Positions 21,901 to 33,900 of a stretch of 64,000 nucleotides of DNA are shown here, one piece after another; position 1 is the stretch's first letter; every line of letters begins with the position of its first letter. The translations under genes were made by a program, and so were the position numbers. This DNA comes from Morinoia aosen. Lineage: Eukaryota; Arthropoda; Malacostraca; Amphipoda; Talitridae. Under the pieces are notes generated by a model that had not been told where the DNA came from, did no database searches, and worked only from the letters and a program-made list of their open reading frames with translations. The DNA lies in assembly GCA_030386875.1 (NCBI GenBank), contig CM059568.1, positions 13,890,316 to 13,954,315 of the forward strand, in the 5' to 3' direction.

Positions 21901-24900
21901 CTTGTGGTGTGAGAGTCTGTTGCAGTTATAGCTTGTGGTGAGAGTCTGTTGTAGTTATAGCTTGTGGTGTGAGAGTCTGTTGTAGTTATAGCTTGTGGTG
22001 TGAGAGTCTGTAGCAGTTATAGCTTGTGGTGTGAGTCTGTTGTAGTTATAGCTTGTGGTGTGAGAGTCTGTTGTAGTTATAGCTTGTGGTGTGAGAGTCT
22101 GTTGCAGTTATAGCTTGTGGTGAGAGTCTGTTGTAGTTATAGCTTGTGGTGTGAGAGTCTGTAGCAGTTATAGCTTGTGGTGTGAGTCTGTTGTAGTTAT
22201 AGCTTGTGGTGTGAGAGTCTGTTGCAGTTATAGCTTGTGGTGAGAGTCTGTTGTAGTTATAGCTTGTGGTGTGAGAGTCTGTAGCAGTTATAGCTTGTGG
22301 TGTGAGTCTGTTGTAGTTATAGCTTGTGGTGTGAGAGTCTGTTGCAGTTATAGCTTGTGGTGTGAGAGTCTGTTGCAGTTATAGCTTGTGGTGAGAGTCT
22401 GTTGTAGTTATAGCTTGTGGTGTGAGAGTCTGTAGCAGTTATAGCTTGTGGTGTGAGTCTGTTGTAGTTATAGCTTGTGGTGTGAGAGTCTGTTGTAGTT
22501 ATAGCTTGTGGTGTGAGTCTGTTGTAGTTATAGCTTGTGGTGTGAGAGTCTGTAGCAGTTATAGCTTGTGGTGTGAGAGTCTGTTGTAGTTATAGCTTGT
22601 GGTGTGAGAGTCTGTTGTAGTTATAGCTTGTGGTGTGAGTCTGTTGTAGTTATAGCTTGTGGTGTGAGAGTCTGTTGCAGTTATAGCTTGTGGTGAGAGT
22701 CTGTTGTAGTTATAGCTTGTGGTGTGAGAGTCTGTAGCAGTTATAGCTTGTGGTGTGAGTCTGTTGTAGTTATAGCTTGTGGTGTGAGAGTCTGTAGCAG
22801 TTATAGCTTGTGGTGTGAGTCTGTTGTAGTTATAGCTTGTGGTGTGAGAGTCTGTTGTAGTTATAGCTTGTGGTGTGTGAGTCTGTTGCAGTTATAGATT
22901 GTGGTGTGAGTCTGTTGTAGTTATAGCTTGTGGTGTGAGAGTCTGTTGTAGTTATAGCTTGTGGTGTGAGAGTCTGTTGTAGTTATAGCTTGTGGTGTGA
23001 GAGTCTGTAGCAGTTATAGCTTGTGGTGTGAGTCTGTTGTAGTTATAGCTTGTGGTGTGAGAGTCTGTTGTAGTTATAGCTTGTGGTGTGTGAGTCTGTT
23101 GCAGTTATAGCTTGTGGTGTGAGAGTCTGTTGTAGTTATAGCTTGTGGTGTGAGAGTCTGTTGTAGTTATAGCTTGTGGTGTGAGAGTCTGTTGTAGTTA
23201 TAGCTTGTGGTGTGAGAGTCTGTTGTAGTTATAGCTTGTGGTGTGAGAGTCTGTTGTAGTTATAGCTTGTGGTGTGAGAGTCTGTTGTAGTTATAGCTTG
23301 TGGTGTGAGAGTCTGTTGTAGTTATAGCTTGTGGTGTGAGAGTCTGTTGTAGTTATAGCTTGTGGTGTGAGAGTCTGTTGTAGTTATAGCTAGTGGTGTG
23401 AGAGTCTGTTGTAGTTATAGCTAGTGGTGTGAGAGTGTTGTAGTTATAGCTTGTGTTGTGAGAGTCTGTTGTAGTTATAGCTTGTGTTGTGAGAGTCTGT
23501 TGTAGTTATAGCTTGTGGTGTGAGAGTCTGTTGTAGTTATAGCTTGTTGTGTGTGAGTCTGTTGTAGTTATAGCTTGTGGTGTGAGAATCTGTTGTAGTT
23601 TTAGCTTGTGGTGTGAGCCCATGAAAGCTTTATCTTGTTTGTTATGCTTCGTTTCTTTTTGACTTCTTTGTATCAAATAAGTGCTACAGGTTTGTGCTAG
23701 TTCTTTAATTTTTCCTTTTCACCGTCTCATGATGACAGGTTGTATTATTATGAGTTCTCACAACCCCTCAGGGGGATACAACTTTTGTATCCATGGGAAT
23801 TAGCACTCCCGAGGGGAAAATGCGTGGGAGCCCGAGCTAAGTGTTAGGTACGCCGTCTTTTTGTTGAAATAAAATGTTTTTGTTATGTCAAGGGCCATCT
23901 ATTTTCGGCTCACTGCTGTCCTGTTTTTCAGCAACTACTACTTTCTTCGACTTTCATCTTGTTTCATGAACTTCTTTCTCAATTTACTATTTCTATGCCT
24001 TTTCTGCATTGATTCCTCATTCCCTCAAGTCCATACTAAATGGTGCCTTCCTCCTTCCTCTCTTGAGATCGCATTTGTTGTGGCTAGAAAGTCTTCAACT
24101 ATCTAACGTAGTATTAACTAGTTCATGGAGCTCGTCAAAAATGATGGGGCTCGATATTTTCCTTCAATAAGTCTTTCAGATGTGAATGACAAATAAATGT
24201 ATCCATCCTAATAGTATTCGAGATTGAAATGTCTATTTTTGTTCATGTGAACTGGTGAAACTCGTTTCACAAATACGGCCATTATGCATCCTTAAGAGCA
24301 TGACAGAGAGACGGACCAACCGAGCAATAACTGTGTATTATTGTACAGTGGATTAATTGATTAGCTGCTATTGTCTAAAAACTTTAGCTGAATTGTGATT
24401 GTATTTGAAAACTGGTGTTATACGCAGCCTTAAATCTTGCTATTGTTGAAATAAGATTTTTCTTTTTCTACCTACAATAGCGAAATGCGATTCAGTATCT
24501 CATACTTCTGCTCGGTCGTTGCGAGTTCTGTTTGGGGAATGGTTTGGGAATACTGCATTTGAATTTTTTTCTTCTGTCCTTATTTTCTAAGTCAAACAAA
24601 AGTTTTTGAAACAGTTGCTTGCAATTTTTTTCGTATATTCTTGCTTTCATGTTGTTATGTGCTATTTTTTTGATTTGAAACTGTCCTACAAAATTGCATG
24701 AGCCCTTCTCTGCATTTCCATTGTTAACCACAAGTGAGACAAAACTTTACTCTTGTGAAGAACATACCTCCCTCTCAGTTTTGATGTAGATCACAACCTC
24801 GCTTGTTCTTCCTTGCAGTAAAAATAGGGAAGCCTCACCCAGACGCCGTGGTGGAGTCAGCCTCGATGGCGTCGGTGGAGCCTCCTGACATCACCTACCG

Positions 24901-27900
24901 CATCAAGATGCCTGAGGAGACATTCGTGAAGGGCAAGCTGTCGTGTCTGCAGCTGGAGACCATCACTTATGTTGGTCAGAAACACGAGTGTTTCTTGCCT
25001 GACGGGAACCGCGCCGGCTTCCTCATCGGCGATGGTGCTGGTGTAGGCAAAGGCAGGACCATCGCTGGCATCATTTATGATAATTATAAGAGGAAGAGAA
25101 AGAAGGCTCTCTGGGTGAGCTCCTGCAACGATCTCAAGTTCGATGCAGAGCGCGATCTCGCTGATATTGGGGCAAATAAAATAAAAGTCAAGTTTTTAAG
25201 CAAAATGAAGTATGCTCCCATCAATTCTCAAGAAAACGGAAATATGACTAAAGGAGTCCTCTTTGCCACCTACTCAGCTCTCATTGGGGAGTCATCAAGC
25301 TACAGTAAATGTAATACTCGCTTAAAGCAGATCTTGGACTGGTGTGGTCCTAACTTCGAGGGTTGCATAATATTTGACGAGTGTCACCGAGCCAAAAATT
25401 TGTGTCCTGTAGAGTCAGGTAAACCCACAAAAACAGGCCTCACTGTCCTCAAGCTGCAAAACAAGTTGCCTCGCGCACGCATCATTTATGCCTCCGCAAC
25501 TGGTGCCTCAGAGCCCAAAAACATGGCATACATGGTACGCCTGGGTCTCTGGGGCGTAGGAACGCCCTTCAAGAGCTTTCCTGACTTTATATCAACCATA
25601 GAAAAGCGAGGCGTTGGGGCTATGGAGCTGGTAGCGATGGACATGAAGCTGCGTGGTATGTACATCGCGCGGCAGTTGAGCTTTGCTGGGGTCAGCTTCA
25701 GAATAGAAGAAGCGCCTCTCACCCCCGATTTCAAGGCTCTCTACAATGACTCCGTCAGATTGTGGGTGCGTGCCAAGCAGAGCTTCACGGAGGCAGCCGA
25801 TCTGCTCACGTCCGAAGCAAACGCCATCAAGACGATGTGGGGACAGTTTTGGTCGGCGCATCAGCGGTTTTTCAAGTACATGTGCATTGCTTCCAAGGTG
25901 GATGCGACCGTGAAGCTGACGAGCGAGTCCCTGAAGCACGGCCGCTGTGTCGTTATTGGCCTTCAGTCCACTGGGGAGGCCAGGACGCAGGAGCAGCTCG
26001 AGAGGGAGGACTTTGAGCTCAACGAGTTTGTCTCGTCTGCTAAAGGTAAAGTGTTGCCACCTTGGTGGCGCTTGATAGTGACCAAACTATTTGTAAACTT
26101 TAGTAAATAAATTTTTTTTAGCCCTTCACATTCCCTAGCATTTGTTACGAGCTATTAGTTTTCCTGAGTGACGGAATCTCTATCTGTTTTGTTGAACTTT
26201 TGGTTATGTGTATGTGTGTTTAGTCAATACCATAATTTATCAGGTAGTTTTGATTTCAGTGTCAAAGAGTTTTTGTATGTTTTATGGTCATCAATGGTGA
26301 ATATTTTCTTACCGTGTCGTATATAACGTAACTATTTCATGAAGTTTGAAACGTCATTGATGGATTTTCATTCTTAATTCAAAATTTCCTCACATCCTCC
26401 TTTCTAAAACCTTCAACTGGAGAAAGTCATCATCAAAATTCTTGCTGATGCCTTGACCATGGTTTTTACGTGTTTGATTTTAAAATCACTGTTCCTAATG
26501 AAAATTAGATGGATCTCCATAATGGAATAGTTTTTTATCGTTTCAATGAAAGTAATTTCAACAACATAATTATGACAATAGTATTATACGATAGTTTTGT
26601 CATGTATGTTTATCGCCTGAGTGAAATCAGTCTGTGTACCAAGTATATCGTAGTCTGGAAGTTTGCAACATGTTTATGTTTACAAAATGAAGAGGTAGAG
26701 ATATGTTGACGTGACTGTGTTGTGACCTCGTGTTCAGGTGTGCTAGAGATGCTCGTTGAGAAGCACTTTCCAGCCAGCAATGCCGAGCGAGTTGAGAAGA
26801 TCCTTGCCCTGGCGCGCAAGAAAACTCAGGGAGGACAAAAACGGAAGCGAGGTGAGTGTCGCCGAAGTGGCGCTACTTGCAGTACTGGTGCACTTGCTGT
26901 AGATACACGCCCCCTCTACTCAGTGGGGGATCTTGAGGTCCATGCATAAAATAGTGAAAATAAGCTCATTGAGTGTTCATAAGGCCTTATTTAATAATCC
27001 ATGTCTGATGAAAAAAATTTTTGCGTTAATATTTTGTGGTTTTAGGGAAACGTTTGGTATGTTTTCAAGTCACTCCAAACCAGCCTCTATTTAAAAATAA
27101 TCCAGTTTTGGATATTGTTGGCAAATTTTAAATTTGATTAGCTCCTGTTGGAAAGTTTCCACATTCATGCTTCCTTTGTGAATTTTTTGGTATTTTGACT
27201 CTGTTGTTGGGCTCCAGAATACTAAGTGTATATAAAGCTGACTGACTTTTGTCGTATTACAGTCACAAATACATAGCTATTCTACCATCGAACCGACATG
27301 TCAAAAAATTTTGTTTACTGACAACACAGAAGCTTGTGCATTTTTCTTATACTGATTTTATTTACATCACGAGCTTGGAAAGGGTTTTGGGTTATCTGTT
27401 CTCTCATGTACATAGCTACAGCTCGTTCCAAAAATTCACTGTTCTGTACCAAATTATACAAATGCTCTTGCCTTATAGATCTACGATCATAGTGTACAAA
27501 TTCATGTGCGTCTATTGCCAGTTCAAATTATGTATTTCCATTATAGTATTTTATTTTACTTGACAGCTGTAAATCTGACTAATCACCTACTTTTCTGAAT
27601 ATTTACTTTGAACAATGATGCGGTTTTAGTATTACAATAGTTTTCTGTTTCTGTTAGTCAAATGTGAACATGCTTGTTGAGGTGGATATTGACTGAGTTT
27701 TGTATGGGCAGGAGGTGGTGATAAGAAGAAGAACAAGCGCCCCCGTTCGGACCTGGCAGCTGTTCTTGGTAAGTGATCTCTACTTCCTTCTTTCTATACT
27801 ACGGTGTTTGCCTCCTCTCTGTGCTATGGTCTCTATCTCCCCTCTGTGCTACCGTCTCTATCTCTCCTCTGTGCTACCGTCTACATCTCTCCTCTGTGCT

Positions 27901-30900
27901 ACCGTCTACATCTCTCCTCTGTGCTACCGTCTCCATCTCCCCTCTGTGCTACAGTCTCCATCTCCCCTCTGTGCTACAGTCTCCATCTCCCCTCTGTGCT
28001 ACAGTCTCCATCTCCCCTCTGTGCTACAGTCTCCATCTCCCCTCTGTGCTACAGTCTCCATCTCCCCTCTGTGCTACAGTCTCCATCTCCCCTCTGTGCT
28101 ACAGTCTCCATCTCCCCTCTGTGCTACAGTCTCCATCTCCCCTCTGTGCTACAGTCTCCATCTCCCCTCTGTGCTACAGTCTCCATCTCCCCTCTGTGCT
28201 ACAGTCTCCATCTCCCCTCTGTGCTACCGTCTCCATCTCCCCTCTGTGCTACCGTCTCCATCTCCCCTCTGTGCTACCGTCTCCATCTCCCCTCTGTGCT
28301 ACAGTCTCCATCTCCCCTCTGTGCTACAGTCTCCATCTCCCCTCTGTGTTACAGTCTCCATCTCCCCTCTGTGCTACAGTCTCCATCTCCCCTCTGTGCT
28401 ACAGTCTCCATCTCCCCTCTGTGCTACAGTCTCCATCTCCCCTCTGTGCTACAGTCTCCATCTCCCCTCTGTGCTACAGTCTCCATCTCCCCTCTGTGCT
28501 ACAGTCTCCATCTCCCCTCTGTGCTACAGTCTCCATCTCCCCTCTGTGCTACAGTCTATCTCCTCTATGCGAAGATCCCTATCGTGATATCTCTCCTCTC
28601 CATGGTGATTAACCCTTGTGCGATACTGTACTACGACATTTATTTTCTCTACTGCAATGTCAACACTCCATGTGACGATTTCTTCCTCTGTTTTTACTAC
28701 AACGCATTGAAATCTTGAGGCACATCTTGGATCTTGAGGTTCTCTACTAAAGATGCCCTTCAGAATGCATAAGGAAAAGAATACCTTCAGTTTGTGAACA
28801 ATTTACGTCTTCATTTCCATCAGTAATTATGGAAAGCAGAGGCAACTTGTGCTGAATTTGAGCGCTCATGATATGCTATCTTGGGGCATTGTCTCGTCTT
28901 TACAAATTTTTGTTTTCTTAATTGTGTTGATGTCGTTCAGGATTGGTCAGTTATTTGTGTTCTTTTGTTCATGATATCATTTTGCGGCTATTTCTCGAAT
29001 TAATTGTTGCTCACACTTGAAGCTAATGATTTGCTAAGATTGAAGGTCGTCTTATACTGCTTTTAATCAGTCATGGTTTGGTTAAACTTGAAAGATTTGT
29101 TTACCATGCATACTGACTCATGAAATAATGCCGAATCATCATAAAGAACAATTTCAGTAGTTAAATTAATGTATGTTTGAAAAGCCGTTGGTTCTGTAGT
29201 TTTTGGATGTACCATTTTTGCCATTTTGGAAAAGTCATTGTTGTACCTGTTGTTATAGTCGTCGTTTCTTTTCTGATCGAATATATTGTCCTACTTTATG
29301 GGTAATTTTCATGATCGACCTTCAAATTAAGATTTATCTATAGCAGGTTTTGAAACACTCATTATGAATGGCCACACATTTACTGTTTTAATGATTGATG
29401 AACACCACATATGACGAGAAATGGATTAGAACCAGCAAATGCTAATGATGGTAAATTAAAAGTTACAATACCATTCACGTAACTTGGAGGAAGCAGCGGT
29501 GATGATGACGATAAATTAGGTAAAGGGTCTCATATTTTACGTTATATTGGAATCGTTGATCTGAGATTTGAAGTCACAATGGTGATTTATACAAAAACAA
29601 CCTCAGTGTGCCCAACGCCCAACTGAATTCAAATTAGAGTTAAAAGAACAGGTGGCATTGAAGAGACCCTTCTGAGACTAATTTTGATACAAGAATGAAT
29701 ACTCCTAACCCTCGGTACAAGCTTATGTAGAGACCACGCCAGCCGCAGCTACCCGAAAGACGTTGGTAGCGAACCTATGAGTGATCGCCCTGTGATGCCC
29801 ACTGCTCGGCCGCAGCTATCCAGAACGTTTGCTTGTACTGTCTGAGCTGCCGTGATTAGTTACCTTTGCTGCTGCCGAGCTTTCGTCGCCATCTCTGCTG
29901 CCAAAGACGTTAACGTTTGCTGCTGCTGCTTTCCTTGGTCGCTTGAGTTCTCAACGGTCATGGATATGGCGCAACTTTCTGCTGAGGTTCTGCTGAACTG
30001 GCTGATTTTGCTATCGCGATCTATTGCGAGGCGAGGCATAAGGTCCAACCCTTATGGTGGTGAAATTCCGTAGTACGTGGTTATGTACGAAAGTACATAA
30101 CACTGTAAAATTCTCTGAGCTTCTGCGTGTGTATCTGTATCCAATGAGAGTCATTAGCAAGCTATTAAAGGCGTCTCTGTTACAGATGTGGACGATTCCT
30201 GCGCGTCTGACTCCGACGGCTCCATCGACGACGGTGAGTGTATTGTATTTGTGGTGCTATGAATATGGGTGTTATTCCTCCCATAGAATACTTCATTATT
30301 TCTTGTAATATCAGCATGAGCTTGATGAAACTTGATGAACTTGAACTTGATGTAAGAATCAGCATGAACTTCATGTTCATGCCAATTCTTATGCGTTTTT
30401 ATGCTTTTCCCATTATATGTGTACACGGCGACGTGTGTGTAACACCGCGCAGGTTATACTAAAACAGTTTTTTCAATTGCTGTTCTGGTTCCTTTTAGAT
30501 ACGCGGTAACGGCAATCTTTTATTCATCAGGACCGATTTTTTATCTCTGTCAGATGAAATTGACCGACTGACGTCACGTTTTGAGCGCAACACGGAAGCG
30601 ACGGAGGAGAATTACTTGAACAATTTGATGAACAAATCATCTCGTCCGTCACTCAGCCAAACTCGCACGCAGACGGCCACGACTACTGCTGCAGCAGAGT
30701 CGTCGTCCAACTACCAGGTCAGGCATTCGTTATAAATTTATTTACCTCAAGCACGTGCATTGTTTCAAGAAAGACACAAAAGCATTTTCTTGTTAGGGAC
30801 ATCTGCCCGCAAGCATAAGCATTGTTGCAAGTAAATGAACTCAATAAAACAAGGAAAGAAAGGCTCTTCATAGTGGTTGGCTCTTCTAAGATTTTTTTTT

Positions 30901-33900
30901 AAGCCAACTCTGGCAAAAATTAATATACGGATGATTGTACTCCGATAGTAAACAAACACATCATTGCTATATAGCAGTGGTTCTTAACCCCTTGGTCGCG
31001 ACCCAAAGTTTGGTCGCTAAGGGTTTGAGTAATATAAATCTAAAAAAAATATGAAAAATCTTTCAAAAGAATAATATTATGAATATTTTTTTTATTGTTA
31101 TGAAGGCTTGGGTCGCAGCTGTTATTTTGGGCAGATTATGGGTCAGTGCCAAAGAAGGTCAAGAACCACTGCTATATAGCGAAAGGCATCCCCCTCACGC
31201 CATCCTGTCCTTGTCGCGGGGAGGGGGCTTGTGTGTTCAATGAAGCCCAAGGCTATGCTGTCCCAGGTTCAACCATGACAGTTGGGCCGAGATCCAGACC
31301 AACTGGGATGGCAACACTGACAACTGAGCTGACAACTGGATACTCTACTGGACACACACTGACCCCTCCTTGGATTTGATTGCAAGGCCGGCCGGGACCT
31401 AGACCCGACCTGCCGGCTTGATAGTCGTGCGCGGCAAGGGTTAGCCGATGGCCGGGTGGAAAGGCGGGGGGCGGTTTAAACGCCAGTGAGGCGCGGAAGC
31501 GTCTCGCTGGTTAGTCAAGCGCAACAACCTGCTGCATCTGCTTGTGCCAGGAGCTATGCCTGTGCTTAGTGAGTGTGCCCGTCGGGACTACGTGAGCCTG
31601 ACAGAAGGGTTCCCCTTGTTGGCGGCCGCCCAAAGCTGGTGCCGGCTCAGAGCACAGGTGAGACTTAACTCACTAACCATGGAAATTTCTAACTCAATCC
31701 CCCCCCAAACCGTAAAACAAATTGATGGTGACGACTTCAACCTGCCCCTGGACTTCACGGACATCTCCCAGACAGGAAATGCGGAAAGCAGTTCTCTGTC
31801 AACCTCAGCGGCACCAAAACCATCGCAGAGCACGTCTGCGAGTGGCGAGGAACGCGAGGAGCTGCAACAGCAAAATAAATATACACTCGAGCCTTCCAAT
31901 CCAACATCTAATGATAAGAGACGCAACACAAATACAAATCACTGAGCAGGGACATCCTCAATTGCTACCCTGGAGCCCTATGAAAGTCCTAAAAGAGCGA
32001 AGTCAAAGTATTCTCGCCCACGCCCACAACCTCTTTCTGTCAAACACCTTCTCCAGTTGGAGCAGGGAAAAAAAGTACCTCACTTTCCTGTCTACCACGT
32101 CGTCACCTTCCCAGGAGCTGACCTAAATAAAGGCGTGGATGTCCTCTCTGTGGACAGAGATCTAAAATTGAAACTGGGTTCTCCCAAATCAATCCAAAAA
32201 ATATCCAAAGACTCTCTACTTATCCAGCTGGCTAATGAAGACCAGCTCAATAGTCTTCAGACTATCACACAACTCGGAGCTAATCCCACCCAAGTACAGC
32301 CTCACTCTACCCTCAATACTGTGAAGGGCACAGTGCACAGCCACACCTTTACCAACATCCCCGAGACAGACCTGCTAGAGGCCCTACGCAGCCAGGGAGT
32401 CACCCAGATAGAAAGGCAAAAAGCCCGAATAGATGGGGAACTTAAACCTACTCCACGGTATGTGCTCACATTCAACCGCACATCCCTCCCCCCCGTAGTG
32501 CAGCTGTGTGAATGGCATGCGGAGTACGTCCGGCCTTATTTCCCGAACCCCATTCGGTGTACACGATGCCAAAAATTGGGACACACCAAAAAACGGTGCC
32601 GACAGACGACTGAAGTTTGTGCTCGGTGTGGAACAATGGGACACCACTCACGCGCATGCATCCAGACGCCATCCTGTGTGAATTGTGGTGAGTCTCACCC
32701 TTCATACAGCCCATCCTGCCCACATTACCTATACCGGAAGGAAATTATCTCCACCATGATAAAAGAGCACACAACATACGGAATTGCTAAAGCCCAAGTC
32801 ACTGACTGGTACAAGTCGCAAGGCCGCACGTACAGTTTTGCAGTACAACGGCCGCCGAAGGAAGTGCCGGTGGCAGCCCCTACTGGTCAGGGACCAGCAC
32901 CCTCAGAATCTCACAAGGCAGGTATGGCCCAGTCGGTGACCTCACCCCCGGCAGCGGAACTAGAGTCCCAACAACACTCAACTTTACTTTCTCAGCCGAA
33001 TGCTCTTCCACCCAGGAAACCAGCGTCCAGCATGAAGACCCGTGATGAGCAAGAACTCAACTCCACTACTGCCCAGAGCTCAAGTGATGACCAACGAGAC
33101 ACCACGACCCGTGCTCAATACACCTTTAAGCGACTCCCTCTAGACACCGCGCAGTTTCACACTGACGGGAACAACAGTACGCGACAGCCGCACATACGGC
33201 CGTTAAATGCAAAAACACCATCGACCGCAAACACCCAAGTGGCCACGTGTAGACCAAGGATGACTACGCCGCCTACTCGGGGGGAGGCCCCCGGTACATC
33301 GCGACAGTTTCAGTCTCCAGTACCACACCCCTGGCTGGGTACCGGGGAAGGGACCACTCGGGATGGGCAGGATCCGGAGCTTCCAGCTGGAACTGGCGAC
33401 AGCCTCCCTCAAACAAACCCGGAAGATGCACGAGCAAAGTGCCCTCCCTCCACATCCTTGGGCTCGAAGACAAGTTATCAGGAACGGCCTGAGCAGGGGA
33501 TGCCTCCCCCACAGCTGCATTTCAATAAATCCTCGGAAACACCCTCACCTATCTCAAGCAGTAACGAGGTGCCACCACGACACTCTCGGTCCCAATCTTC
33601 AAGGCCCAAGCCCTGCGCCCGAAATGCGCGCATAGCCTCGCAGTCTCCGCCGCGCTCTCGCTCCCACTCCAACTCAGAGAAAATGGACGTCTCCTTCTTG
33701 AACAAACGGGAACGAGACCCCTCTCCATACCAGCAGCATAGTACTTCAACTTCAAAAAAGAAACACACCCGTCCACCCGACCAGCCGGCCGGCAAATGCA
33801 ATGCCCCAATTCCTGTCCTACACTCCTCTCGTCATGACAGACCATAAACTCGTAAATACCCCTAAAGAATGTCGAAAATCATACAATTGAACATGCAGTC

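Noticed and set aside
20713-23617. CRISPR array
   Set aside because: Units are contiguous with no unique spacers, and the host is eukaryotic. It is a minisatellite.
24492-24731. 79-codon minus-strand frame in sno intron 6
   Set aside because: AT-rich, with no family features, and next to a gene on the other strand.
27700-28718. Three overlapping plus-strand frames of 279-304 codons
   Set aside because: They are produced by the 25-bp minisatellite, which is open in every frame. The region is an intron with good splice sites on both sides.
31146-31379. 77-codon frame at the start of the retrotransposon
   Set aside because: It begins in the MITE and target duplication and runs into the 5' UTR, so it cannot be an ancestral gene of the element.
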